Source of the DNA: Dermacentor variabilis
Lineage: Eukaryota > Arthropoda > Arachnida > Ixodida > Ixodidae
Length of the DNA: 64,000 nucleotides
Direction: 5' to 3'
Assembly (NCBI RefSeq): GCF_050947875.1
Contig: NC_134568.1
Coordinates: 206,920,352-206,984,351 of the forward strand
This document shows, in pieces, positions 35,386-46,060 of the stretch. Under the pieces are notes generated by a model, which was not told the DNA's origin, searched no databases, and worked only from the letters and a program-made list of their open reading frames with translations. The translations under genes were made by a program, and so were the position numbers. Positions within the stretch are counted from its first letter, which is position 1, and every line of letters starts with the position of its first letter.

Positions 35386-36291
35386 GAAACATTTTCTATG
35401 TAGTACAGTTACATAAAGGCTCTTGTACTTTGAGCAAATGCCACCAGAATTGCAGAGTGGCAACTCTGGAGTTTGTAATGATTAATACCACATTTTTAAA
35501 CACCCGGAATGTCATGGAAATAGAATGGGAACCGAAGTTCTGGAGCGCTGATTGTTGATTTTAAGCGAGACTACAAAACTGGCAAACCAGTAAATTTGCA
35601 ATTTATATTAAACTAGACTTGGCCAATTTCTCCTACCAGCTAGCAGCTTCAGTTGACCCTTCCAGCATGTATACTTCCATATAGCCAGTGTACATTCTGA
35701 AAAGTAAGATTCTGTAAATTTCAGGTGTATTCTAACTTGTGAAAGGTGACTGGACTATGCTACAGCCTTTGGCATGCTGCATTGTGTGATGACATGGTGA
35801 GAAGCTGTGAGGGATGTGGTGGCACATCTACTACTCACATGCGCCTACATTGCTTGTGGCATGCACAGTTCTTCATGGTGCAAAATGTGCCAAATGACTT
35901 GACTAGTGAAGACAAATGTGAAGTGACCAGCTTACCAATAAATGTTGATAAAGATTCTTCCTTGTTCTTCAGAGTTCCTTTGGGAAATAATGTTGTGATG
36001 TAAAATATGTTGTTTCACAAAGCAGTCTTTCATTAAATGGACATGTGCAGCTGTTAGGATGACTGTCATCATCTTACAAGTATGCTGTGAACAAATTAAT
36101 ACTCCTGAGATGTACATCTCCATTGGTTTGTTGGGACATTTATGGGAAGAGAACTTGCTTTCAGCACTATGCTGTTTTACTGTAGTGCTACATGCTAAGG
36201 CTTTCTTTGTTTTGAAAGCTGCATTTAGTACATTTAGTGTAGAAAATATTTTGTCGTAGAAGACATTTCAAATCTCTCTATTCCTTTTCAG

Positions 36292-36330
36292 TTGTTCTCT
36301 CCAGAAGACACTTTGGCATCTCGCTTAGGA
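36292..36330 (+). CDS. HSF1: HSF1 microexon (LFSP block, 39 nt)
   Basis: Acceptor 'ctattccttttcag', then 13 codons (LFSPEDTLASRLG) and donor 'gtaagt' at 36331, phase 0 on both sides. LFSP is the conserved block that directly follows the DTSxL motif in HSF1 proteins, so it continues the HR-C exon exactly. Because it is in frame at both ends, skipping would remove 13 residues without a frameshift. Confidence 0.88.
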
Positions 36331-37090
36331 GTAAGTGATCTTTCTTTCTGCTTGCTTCATTTGCAACTAAATTATTTGTATCATCCATCTTACCCTATTT
36401 AAAATTTGGCATTATATACAAAATCAATGCTTTTAAAAATTTGATTTGTCTAACAATACTGCCTCTGTTGAACTCCACACATAAAAAAAAAAGTTATGCA
36501 TAGTTTTCTTAAGATGATTGTAAGAACCTAGTTTAAACATGAAAAAGAGGTACCAACTTAAGTATCAGGATTGCTGCTAATGTAATGACTCCTTTGTTGT
36601 CAGGTGAGGATATTCCTCACAGATGTTGGTAGCATGGCACTAAAGTTCAGAGTTCCCCTCAATATTTATTGACTTTTGTTCCTGTGGCATCTGAGAGGTG
36701 TGCAATTGAATCCACATACACCGTAAATGTTACCTTCACTGCCATCCATCAATGCCCGCAGATTCTTTTTCAAGATCAGCCAGTGAATATAAGCACAGTA
36801 ACGCTATAGGCATTGCATCTTGGACTTCTGTTGAATACATGAGAAACAGGCTGCATTAAAGACAGCCCCATGCACAGCTGCCATACTCCAAAATGAATGT
36901 CTTGACCATCTTGTTTGCACAAATTAGCAAACTACGACCAGAAAGCTCTAAGAAGCTCGAAACTACCCCTTGTAGCAAACAAACTAAAGGTTTAAAGTTC
37001 CAGAGCAAGGCCACTGGAGGAGGAGGAAACCTTTTTTTGTAATGTGACTACAACATTTTCTATAGCAGCTTTAGTCTTCTAACTGACAGC

Positions 37091-37122
37091 TTTGCAATGT
37101 GATGAGTGCATCACATTGCAAA
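37091..37122. repeat. Perfect 14-bp hairpin
   Basis: 'tttgcaatgtgatg' and 'catcacattgcaaa' are exact inverted copies around a 4-base loop (agtg). Two weaker hairpins follow within 260 bp ('cagtgtgct/gcacactg', 'taccaag/cttggta'). Confidence 0.8.
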
Positions 37123-39026
37123 ACCGCTTGATTATCTATCCTACCGTAGCTACCACGCCATCCAAATTTAATACCTTCTCGCTTTCAGGGTTACGAAAGA
37201 TAGACTGCACGGGGAGCATTGTTTGGCAAAAAATGTCAGTGTGCTCATTTAAGCACACTGTTTGTACCAATTTCTGCAGACTTTTGTCATGCAACATCAT
37301 TCACTGCTTGCAAAAGTGCACAGTGACTATACCAAGAAAAAAATCTTGGTATTTGGTGTCAACATGTTCTCCGTGTTAGAAAGACACTGCCCAGCGAAGC
37401 TGTCATTATGATTCTTATTACTGTGGTGAGTAATACTTACTTTGGTGAGTTGTTCTAGTCAGATATGTCCACTTTATTAATGCGTAAAAGAAAGAGTTAG
37501 GTGTGCATTTCGTATGAAAAAGTTTGCTGCTGCAATGGGCCCCCATAAAATGAATCCTTCATGGCTGCTAACATGGTGGCGCATCATGTAGAGTATTTAC
37601 ATAGTTAATTCACAAATAATATAGTAGTAATCACCTGAAAGAAAATTTTCATGGTTGAGATCAAGAGTCAATCAATTGCAAGCGATTAAATGTTTCATGG
37701 TGGCCCTCAGTAGCCTTTATCGACAATATGGCACACTCTTCATGCAACAGTAGCAACCGACTGTCGTTATGGCGAGGCACGCATTGTTTGCGAAACCCAT
37801 CAGTTCACTACAACTTCGAATTGAAACCATGAAGCAGTTTTTCACAGCGTCACTTGCAATGCCTAAAGTATACTCGAGGTACTACAGTGCAGCTTAGGGT
37901 GCGTAGCAAAAGAAAATTCAAGCACCTTCTGCCTGACCATGTCTCAATCCAGCGTTGTTTAATTATACAAATGGAGAACTATTCGGTTCGTCAGTACATA
38001 AAAGAGAACCATGCAAACGTTCATGAGGAAGACACCACAAGGCTCACATATTTCACTTGATTTTTGACCTCCACCGGGGAATAATGATATCTTCAATATG
38101 TCCCATATACTAATAAATGATGCTTCGCCTTCCTTCTGGCTGCAGCCATACGGTCCAAGAGGCCAAAAATATTTGGGTCGAGCAGCCTGTGTCAGTTCGC
38201 CAAACAGATTCGTCATGTATATTCCTCAAGCAATAAACACCAGTAAATCGCTCAAGTGAGTTGAACATGTAGCACAGAAAAGGGAATATATATTGGTACA
38301 TACCTTTTCCTATTCTGCAAACAGCTGTAAGCCTCAATTAGCTTTATTTCAAATTACCGCCGCTTAAAATAAACACGTGAAGAACTGCCTATAGTTGAGA
38401 AGCAGTAAAAGCAGCAAATGGTGCTGATAGAATCTAAACTGCAGTGTTAAGTCCTCATGTTACTGCCGAGCGTTGCTGTGAAGAAATGCAAAAAATTTGA
38501 TATTATACCATGAACTACTCGTCGTGAGCAAACCTGTTTTAGCGGATTAAAATCAAGGTAACTGTTGTAGAAATCATATATAGCCAGCGTTTGTGACATA
38601 CTTGTTGCACCGTGGTATGTTGGCATCATAACTGGATTCTTATATGCTATGTTTTTCCGGTTGTCGATCCGCGCATGAAAAAACCCGCAATGGGCTGATC
38701 TGCACTCCTTCAGCTGGCACTGTAGCGTTGCCTTTGAGAACTGTATTGTCGTCTGTATTGACGAATGAAGACGTCATAAAAATATATCTGAGATGACTGC
38801 CATAAGTATACAAGCAGATGGAGCAAGAGTGAACAAACGAAAACACTGCAGAAGGTGCCCTGACGTCACGTGAGTGGCACTCGCAGCGCCCCTGTAGTTC
38901 GTTCTCGGAGCTAAACGCTGGAACAGCCAAAGTCTAGTTCACAGGGATTATTTTCTCCAACGATAAAGCTGTCGTCGGGCACGGGCCCCAACTTATGCTG
39001 CATGTGAAGTTGAGCAGTAACAACAC

Positions 39027-39107
39027 TATACAGTCCAACCCACTTAAATCTGTATTCAAGTGTCAAGAAAATACCAGTGCTATAACTGATAATTGTTATA
39101 ACCGGGT
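39027..39107. mobile_element. Short Tigger-like MITE fragment
   Basis: 'tacagtccaacccacttaaa' and 'ttataaccgggttgca' form an imperfect inverted pair, similar to the element that follows at 39166. Confidence 0.35.
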
Positions 39108-39165
39108 TGCACAAAAAAAATTAACAGGGGACTGGCATCAAACATTTTAATTAGACAGAAAGAAG

Positions 39166-39502
39166 TACTGTAAAGCCCACTTATAACCCCAGTGGAACCA
39201 TGAACTGCTGTGTGTGTTCTATGGTAACATAAACCCCTTACTACAGTGTTCCCATAAATCTGGCTACTGAGTGCCTGCACTATCGCAAAGTGGTGGAAAA
39301 GAAAAAAAAAATAAAGCAAGCTAGCACACTTGTCTGTGTAGCCAGATTCACTCGTTGTAACCAATAACTTGGCATGAGAACATTGTAGTGGCCAGTTTAT
39401 TTTACCATAGAATACACGCAAAAGTTAACGGTGCTGCAACTGTTCATTGTTATATTCGATATAGTGCTAAAACAGGTATTACTATAAGTGGGTTCAACTG
39501 TG
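39166..39502. mobile_element. Tigger-like MITE (~337 bp)
   Basis: The left end 'tactgtaaagcccacttata' and right end 'ctataagtgggttcaactgt' are imperfect inverted copies, matching the TACAGT...CCCACTTATA end style of pogo-like elements. No coding sequence. Confidence 0.5.
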
Positions 39503-39934
39503 GTTGTCTTCGTGGAAAATGTGAGCAATGTCAACAGCTGATTGCCCCCACGTATATTTGAGCAAGTGTGTGGGAGTGAAGATGACACCTCTGTGCACAA
39601 ATGTATACACAAAGAGTGTGAAGTTGAGATGTGCAGCAGCAAGCATTGTCTTAGGAAAGCAATGCAGGCTCTCGAGCTGCATAAACAAATGCACACGGTG
39701 TAAAGCTTGACAACATAAGCTGAGTGCCAAGAAGCAAGTTTTGCATTGATACCAACACTTATATGGGTGCTGAACCACTTTTTATCGAAGTCAAGGAAAG
39801 TACTTGACATTAAAACAAGACTATTTCAGAAATACTTCACTGCAAAAAGTACTTCAATGCATTCGGCAGAAGTGGAGCTATTGGCAATGGAACATCGCCT
39901 GTGATCCCTTTCACGGTGCTCCCAGTCCTTCAGT

Positions 39935-39990
39935 GCCTTGCCCTGCGAAGGCTGCGGCGAAGCACTGCAGTAGCCTTCGCAGTGCAAGGC
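39935..39990. repeat. Hairpin with 19-bp arms
   Basis: 'gccttgccctgcgaaggct' and 'agccttcgcagtgcaaggc' are inverted copies with one mismatch around an 18-base loop. Flanking 'agtcctt' and 'aaggact' extend the symmetry. Confidence 0.75.
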
Positions 39991-40126
39991 ATTTAAAAAG
40001 GACTAGGAACCTAAGAAACTGAGAGACTAAGCGGTGCGGGCATGTGTGCACATGTTATATGAAATGCGGTAGATTTCCATGACGTCACATGCGGCGGCGC
40101 GCATGAACATCGTTCAAGGAGAATGG

Positions 40127-40159
40127 AGGCTATGCCTGCACATTTCGCAGGCATAGCCT
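40127..40159. repeat. Hairpin with 13-bp arms
   Basis: 'aggctatgcctgc' and 'gcaggcatagcct' are exact inverted copies around a 7-base loop. Confidence 0.75.
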
Positions 40160-40782
40160 ATTCACGCGTATAGCGCGGCACTGTATAAAAAGGCTTTATA
40201 CAGGCAGAGGCGAAATTCGGGTTGGTAGGCTAGTACTACTTTCACACTAAAACACTGCATTACTGTGCATGCTGCATCGCAGGCTGTAGTGCAACAGGAG
40301 TGTTGTGACAGTGGCTGACAAGGTGCCCATAGAAAAGGGGATGTGACTCATACTAATAATTTCCAAAATACTTCCGAAATATTTCATCATAATATTGGGG
40401 TAAGGACCTTACACAAGAATTTGACATTTCACAATGTTAGGTGTTGCCACTGTAGGTATCTGCCATAAAGAATTTTTATTATGCTGTTTTTATATTAGTT
40501 TCCAAGGCATTAAAGCAGGTGGCATTACATATGGAGCAGCACTTGTAGCTGTACCTCAATGAAGAAACGCATTTGGCTATTTGATTCATCTGAGGCTCCT
40601 TAGTTGTTATAAGGCCCTGGAAACAAATTAACAGGCTAAGGAGCCCATTTCTTCCTGTGTTAAAACAATGAGCACCAAGACAATATGCATGGATATGTTG
40701 TACATTTCAAGCAATTTTTTAGGAACGTGTATAGCTGCCCATGTTATAAGCATGTTGTGTTGTGGGCATCCTGTAGTACACA

Positions 40783-40794
40783 TTGTTGGACAAG
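40783..40794 (+). repeat. Target-site duplicate (3' side) of the I-clade LINE
   Basis: 'ttgttggacaag' is repeated exactly at 42581-42592 on the far side of the LINE. Confidence 0.8.
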
Positions 40795-42539
40795 AGAGAG
40801 AGAGAGTAAAAACTATTGAATATAAATAAAATAAGGCACGATGGTTGGAGCCCCTATTCCAGGGCTCCACTGGCATGAGCGGCTCGCTGGGCTTGGTCCA
40901 GAAGAGCCAACTGGCTCTCCCGACCCTCGTCCGCAAGCCATGCCCTGCCTATTCCTCATTAGTGGATGTTGGTGTAATATGGGGCTGTCTATGTGCGGAG
41001 GCCTCCTGGGGCACTCCCATGTGATGTGTTTTAGTGTGGGTGTGTCTGTGCACCACAGGCACTCGTCAGTGAACCTCGCGGGGTGTATTCTGTGGAGGTG
41101 TTGCAGGTTGGGGTATGCATTCGCCTGAATACGATGCCAGTCCCTCTCCTCTTGGCTGTTTAAATCGGAGTGAGGATGTCCAAAATGTCTCCGCTCCTGC
41201 GTTTGCTGTAGGAGGATGTCACGTGAATTCGGTGGAAGGTCATCACTAGGCCATGCCGTTGCTCGGACGTTTAATCCTCGATCAATACGGTCTGCCCTCG
41301 CGTTTCCTGCCAGTAACTCGTGTGCCGGACACCATACGATAGTGTGGTGCCCCTCTAGTTGAGTGCCTAAAAATTTGATTATTGATTTGGGTGCCATTCC
41401 ATGTAGAAACAGGCGGCAAGCCGCTTGTGAGTCGGATAATATGACAGCCGAATTGGTTTGGTGCTCGGCGTCCTGAATGGCCAAGGCGATGGCTGCAGCC
41501 TCTGCCACGCATGCCGAGGCGGTTTTGAAGGATGTCGTTGTTATGTTGTTGTTGCATTTAGAGACTATGGTGAAAGTGTCTGAGCTGGCTCGACTGGCAT
41601 CCATATAATACACCCCCCGGTCCCATGCCAAAACGTTTGTGAAGAGTCTTTACCCTTGCTCTGCGTCGTCCGGGATGGTACTTCGGGTGCATGTTTTTGG
41701 GAATTGGGGCCACCGCGATGTGCGATCGAACATTGCGGTCTATCTGTGCTGTTTCCTCTCCGCAATACTTGGGGTCTCAGGGGAAAGCCTAGCCTCGCCA
41801 ATACTTCCCAGCCCTGAGTTGAAGAACAAAGTCGTTCTTTTTGAGCATATAACGTCGCGACTGCGTACTCGTCAAAAGTATTGTGCAGGCCCAGTCCCCC
41901 AAATCTCTCTGTGCTAGCGCATTTGGGAAGACCAAGGGCGGCTTTGAAGGCTTTTCTTATTATTGTGTTTGCCTGTATAATATCTTGGTTTGTCAAGGCC
42001 TGATACGGGCGTATGTGATAAGGGCGTATACATTCGGCTAATTATTAATGCGTGAACCAGGCTGATGGTCTCTCCCTCAATTAGGCCATCTCTGGTTCTT
42101 GCCACTCTCCGTATCATTCTGGCCACGTTTCCTGTGACCGCCTTTAGTTTTTGAAGGGTGTGGGATGTTCTAGCGTTCTTCTGTATCCACACCCCCAATA
42201 TTCTGAGTGTCTCCACTTCACGAATTGGCGCCCCGTCGAGAGTCAGAGTGAGTGGCACCCAGTCCTTCTTTCTTGCATATTTCGCACGCACCTGAATGAA
42301 TTCCGATTTTTCGGGTGCACATGCCATGTCTGCCGCCCTCGCGTATTCCACGACTGCATCTATGGCCTTTTGAAGGGTTTCTTGCTTGTCCCCGTAGGAC
42401 CCCTGGTGAGCCCAGAACGTGATGTCATCGGCATATATCGTACAGCCGAGATTTGGGTGTTTATCTAGCTCCAGGGCTAGCTTTCTTATCCCTACATTAA
42501 ACAGCAGTGGAGAGAGTATAGCTCCCTGAGGGGTACCTC
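40795..42539 (-). mobile_element. 5'-truncated I-clade LINE
   Basis: On the - strand the element starts abruptly in RT motif B (GTPQGAILSPLLFNVG near 42537) and ends at 40795 in an (AG/CT)n tail. TTGTTGGACAAG flanks it on both sides (40783-40794, 42581-42592). Between the 5' end and its target duplicate lies a 40-bp inverted copy of the outer flank (see 42540-42632). It is antisense to HSF1. Confidence 0.85.
40813..42539 (-). pseudogene. LINE ORF2 remnant: RT C-terminus plus RNase H
   Basis: RT pieces include GCTIYADDITFW (catalytic YADD near 42424-42435), then after frame changes ILGVWIQKNARTSHTLQKLK and HALIISRMYT. Last comes an RNase H domain in a 272-codon frame (41631-40813): YYMDAS, AEAAAIALAIQ, ILSDSQAACR and GNARADRI give the four acidic residues. 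The C-terminal part carries CLWCTDTPTLKHITWECP, a CCHC-like end typical of I-clade ORF2. RNase H after RT is the family hallmark that separates it from CR1 and RTE types. Frameshifts near 41600-41900 and 42300 and the missing 5' part make it inactive. Confidence 0.85.
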
Positions 42540-42632
42540 TGTCACATTAAAGCTAATTATATCACACAATTTCCATGAATTTGTTGGACAAGTTCATGGA
42601 AATCGTGTGATATAATCAGCTTTAATGTGACA
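42540..42632. repeat. 40-bp-arm hairpin whose loop is the LINE target duplicate
   Basis: Arm 42540-42579 and arm 42593-42632 are inverted copies with two mismatches (inner ends 'tttccatgaa' and 'ttcatggaaa'). The 13-base loop 42580-42592 contains the TSD copy TTGTTGGACAAG. The LINE-side arm therefore looks like filler DNA copied from the target flank during insertion. Confidence 0.85.
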
Positions 42633-42722
42633 TGGACGAGATGCAAAGGTGGTACAAAACACTAACTGTTTTGTTCCCCACAAGGAACGAAAGGATGAAA
42701 AATAATGGGATGAAAATATACA

Positions 42723-42740
42723 GGGGGGGGGGGGGGGGGG
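42723..42740 (+). repeat. G18 homopolymer
   Basis: Eighteen consecutive G after 'atatacag'. Confidence 0.9.
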
Positions 42741-43007
42741 CCTTTGCTCAACAAAAGCAATTGGATTATTTTTTTCTTTCTTTCTTTTTTTCAGAATGTA
42801 AAGATGGTGCATGTGGAACATGCTATAAAAAAAGTGAGCATTAGCAGGCAGAATGTAGTGTCAGACTCTGTTTGGGGTTACATAAAAACAGTACAGTTTC
42901 ACTAGGAGTTCAGGAAATGATTACAGCGACATGGTGACATGTGTTCACTACCTCAAATCTCCATAATTGTTGTCAAAATATGTTCTTCTCCTTTGGCCTT
43001 AGTCCTG

Positions 43008-43714
43008 TTTAGCTGTGGGATCGGCTCTTTTGAACCTCAGTCTCCATTTCTATCGGTTCCGGGCCTGGTCTAAGTGCAGTCTTTCAGCGGCAAGATGGCT
43101 GTTAAGTGTGTCTGCCCAGCACTGTTTTGGCTGGCCCCATGGACACTTTCCAGGCACTTTGAGGCTGTAAATTAGGTAGCCAATGTGCACGAGCAAGCTG
43201 AAACCTGGCCTTAATATGTGGCCATGCCATCAGAAACAGGCTTTCGCAGATCTTCTCAGTGATTGGGGCAACACCGCAACGCTGGCAGATGTTGCCGTTT
43301 CATACATGGTCGAAATGAGCGATGCCGCTGGTCCAGTGCAGCATTTTTGCCTTTATGACGGCAAGGCAGTGCTCGATCTTGGTGGTGGGCCAGCAATTGC
43401 AGCCCTGCAGTGCGATGGGTCAGATTACTGCGCGGTATATTTTTGATTTCAAGTCTTTCATATGGTGGTCACAGAGCTCATCAGGCATGGTGCTCCACTT
43501 CAGCGAGGCAGTATTGACATGTGCGTTGGTTTAGTGCTTCAGGCGGCCATCAGTTGAGATTGATGAACCTAGATACTCGATGTGCTAGGCGCAAGGCGAC
43601 ACCGCTGATGTTAATTTTGTTGTGTTTGTTTGTGTCTATTGTCAGGTGCTTGGTCTTGAGGTTTAGGCTGAGACCATTCTGCGCTAGGTGGTCGTGCCAG
43701 GTCTAGACGAGCAG
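43008..43714 (-). pseudogene. RTE-like LINE ORF2 C-terminal remnant
   Basis: Read on the - strand with several frame changes, the stretch gives TWHDHLAQNGLSLNLKTKHL, LKSKIYRAVI, a CNCWPTTKIEHCLAVIKAKM block and, near the 3' end, SHLAAERLHLDQARNR and RADPTAKQD. This order (YADD-downstream region, LKSKIYRTVV...GTECWPTTK, then the D-rich tail) is the C-terminal half of tick and arthropod RTE-like LINEs as I know them. Many stops and frameshifts are present. It is interrupted at 43715-43725 by a Penelope-type foldback and resumes beyond it. Confidence 0.7.
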
Positions 43715-44629
43715 CTGCATATCAGTCAAAAGATGAAGCGCCAACAGTTACGGCACACTAGGAAGGAACAAAGACAGGACAAGGCGCTACTTGCAACTGT
43801 TTATTGAAGTCAAAGTTGGCTGATTACATAGCCATGGGGAGAGGGGGATGAAAAAAGAGGTGCACTGATTATGTGAAAGCACATGCGCAAGAACACTGAA
43901 GACATATATGAAGGGAATCGCAATTAATAAAAATCTAAACTTTATCTAAAAACAGCCTTTCATTTGTGTAAATATTCAGAGATGGGGTGCTGACACAGGC
44001 GTCTCCCCTTTTCTTAATCTGGTTGGCCTCCAACAATTCACGCGCCACAGAATCTTTACTTTTAAGCATGAAACGTGCTTTCATTTGTGTAAATATTCAG
44101 AGACGGGGTGCTGACACAGGCGTCCCCCCTTTTCTTAATCTGGTTGGCCTCCAACAATTCACGCGCCACAGAATCTTTACTTTTAAGCATGATTGTTGTG
44201 AATCATGTTTAAAAGTAAAGATTCTGTGGTGCGTGAATTGTTGGAGGTCAACCAGATTAAGAAAAGGGGGGACGCCTGTGTCAGCACCCCATCTCTGAAT
44301 ATTTACACAAATGAAAGGACGTTTTTAGGTAAGTTTTAGATTTTGATTAATCTCAATTCCCTTCATGTCAGTGTTCCCTTCCCTTCCCTTCATATCAATT
44401 CCCTTCCCTTCAGTGTTCTCGCGCGTGTGCTTTCACATAATCAGTGTACCTCATTTTTTGTCCCCCTATCCCCATGGCTGTATAATCGGCCACCTTTGAC
44501 TTCAATAAACAGTTGCAAGTAGTGCCTTGTCCTATCTTTGTTCCTTCCTAGTCTGCCGTCACTGTTGGTGCTTCATCTTTTGAAAGCTGTGCATTAACTA
44601 GCCCCACAATGTGTTTTACTGCATATCAG
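43715..44629. mobile_element. Penelope-type foldback with 11-bp target duplication
   Basis: CTGCATATCAG occurs at 43715-43725 and 44619-44629. Between them a large palindrome (43726-44583, centre near 44197) has arms running from 'tcaaaagatgaagcgcc' to 'ggtgcttcatcttttga', followed by a ~35-bp tail ('taactagccccacaatg'). On the right arm, + strand 44207-44330 encodes SVVRELLEVNQIKKRGDACV then STPSLNIYTNE. This is the end of a GIY-YIG endonuclease-type domain as found at the C-terminus of Penelope-like ORFs. The left arm has two minus-strand copies (43962-44077, 44078-44191). A (CCCTT)-rich patch lies at 44365-44415. Confidence 0.72.
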
Positions 44630-44690
44630 CCTTGTCATGTGTGGCACTTTTTATACAATGTTTCTTAAGCTTTCTCACCGTAGTTTCCAG
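44630..44690 (-). pseudogene. RTE-like LINE remnant, upstream side of the foldback insertion
   Basis: On the - strand, SATHDKADMQ runs into the target site, and LL...WHDHLAQNG continues on the other side at 43714. The LINE was therefore present first and the foldback split it. Confidence 0.5.
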
Positions 44691-44944
44691 AAATATTGGA
44701 CTTTATTATTGAAGCAAGCTTCTGTGCATGAGAGAGTCATGGCCTGTGTAGTAAGTAACAGGTTGATTTAATACTTGGCCCTAAAATCAGATGCCTGTAC
44801 AGATTTTTATTTTCCTTTCAGAATCGTTCTGCAAATAATTTTTTTGTCAAGCCTTTGTACTGCATTTCTTGTGCTCCACTGGTAAAGCTTTCAAACGTTG
44901 TTCAAAGTTTTAAGTCTTTTTTTGCATTGTTGTTGTTATTTCAG

Positions 44945-44981
44945 GACTTGGCTACTGAGAATAGATCATCAGGTGCTATTG
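44945..44981 (+). CDS. HSF1: HSF1 microexon (37 nt)
   Basis: Acceptor 'ttgttgttatttcag', then DLATENRSSGAI plus one base, donor 'gtaagt' at 44982. It starts in phase 0 after the LFSP exon, and its leftover G joins GT of the last exon to give Gly. The peptide is too short for family evidence; support is the strong splice borders and exact phase fit. Skipping it would shift the frame of the last exon. Confidence 0.72.
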
Positions 44982-45846
44982 GTAAGTAACTGTAGTGCCT
45001 TTTTGGTATTGCACATTTTTATGTGAGCAGAGAGTGTAAATGTAGTGATAATCATCAGTGTACAGCTCAGAAACATAAAATGCTTTATGAGATCCACTTT
45101 TGTCAGACCATGAAGTCTAGCTGCTCTTCAGGTCTTTAATGCAGACAAAATTTTCAAATTGTAAGGCACTGGTGGTTATGCATTTGCAGCATTAGAAAGG
45201 TCCCTAAATATGTGATGCCTAAATGGCTATAGTTTGGGCATTGGTTTTATTACATTGTAAAGCATATGCCAGGTATTAAATTTAAGGTTCCTTAGTGCTA
45301 CATCCTTGAAACACCACAGATGCTGGCACGTGGGCACGATATCAATTATTTCAAATGTTAAAGGGGGCATACAGGTCTTGGGGATTTTTTCAATTCTGGT
45401 ATTTTCGTAATCCACATTGTATGAGACACTTGTTAGGCAAAAATTAGCTCTAAATGACGTGTTGTTGAGTAAAAAAATTCCATATTTACCCATTGAAATG
45501 CTCAGTTTCACCTACAAAAGTGCCAAAAATTATCCATTATTAACCGTTCGTCGTTTTGAAACCACTCCCTGAAAACCAGTCATTTTAGTCCCGTTTGAAA
45601 GGGCATCTTTCCAGCTTGATTTCCCGCCAAAACAAGCCTTCAATGTCGCTTCAGAAGAGAACTACCAGAAACAAGCAAGAGACAAAATCGCACCGTCTCA
45701 TTGGTCCTTGGCAAGCACATGACTGAAGGGCGACTTCTGATTAGAACACAGGAACGTCCTGTGCAGATGGCGACGCATGCATGGTGTAAAGACGCACATT
45801 GGCGACGCCATTACACCGTGACTTGTTCAGTGATCACGATCACAAT

Positions 45847-46060
45847 GCCAAACCATGCTTGGAAATTCCGCACATTGCACAAATTCAGCAAGAGGTGAAG
45901 AAGTGTGCTGCACAGCATGAGGAGATATCGCAATTATCAGTGGTAACATCACCAGACCTTAGCGGACAGGCAGACGCTGCACAGTAGCAGTAGGACACAA
46001 AAGCAGCTGGCGATCATGAAGGCCGCTGATAGTGGCGGTAATCGGAGTTAGATTCAGGAG
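45847..46060 (+). pseudogene. Mutator-like transposase N-terminal remnant
   Basis: The reading MPNHAWKFRTLHKFSKR at 45847, followed by broken frames with RYRNYQ and KAADSGGN, matches in order a second stretch at 50253-50380 (SYQQ, HLLTSVKQ, KAADSSD), which leads into recognisable Mutator-like sequence. It lies just before the left arm of the LTR-type element. Confidence 0.4.

Larger units (their letters stand above)
29652..36291 (+). other. HSF1 intron (6.6 kb)
   Basis: It contains a MITE-like element (29900-30621), a mariner remnant (30630-30965), an (ATTT)n tract (31602-31627), a dispersed repeat (32090-32375) and a 2.4-kb TTAA element (33001-35385). 30966-31601, 31628-32089, 32376-33000 and 35386-36291 show nothing I can support, although sequence after the (ATTT)n tract ('gatacctacagcaccc...') may be the 3' end of a minus-strand retroposon. 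Confidence 0.75.
36331..44944 (+). other. HSF1 intron (8.6 kb)
   Basis: It contains hairpins (37091-37122, 39935-39990, 40127-40159), pogo-like MITE pieces (39027-39107, 39166-39502), an I-clade LINE with a hairpin junction (40795-42632), a G18 tract and an RTE-like LINE split by a Penelope-type foldback. 36331-37090, 37123-39026, 39503-39934, 40160-40782 and 42741-43007 show nothing else I can support. Confidence 0.75.

Noticed and set aside
45227..45511. 94-codon minus-strand frame
   Set aside because: AT-rich, no motif and no splice context; probably chance or part of an unnamed repeat.
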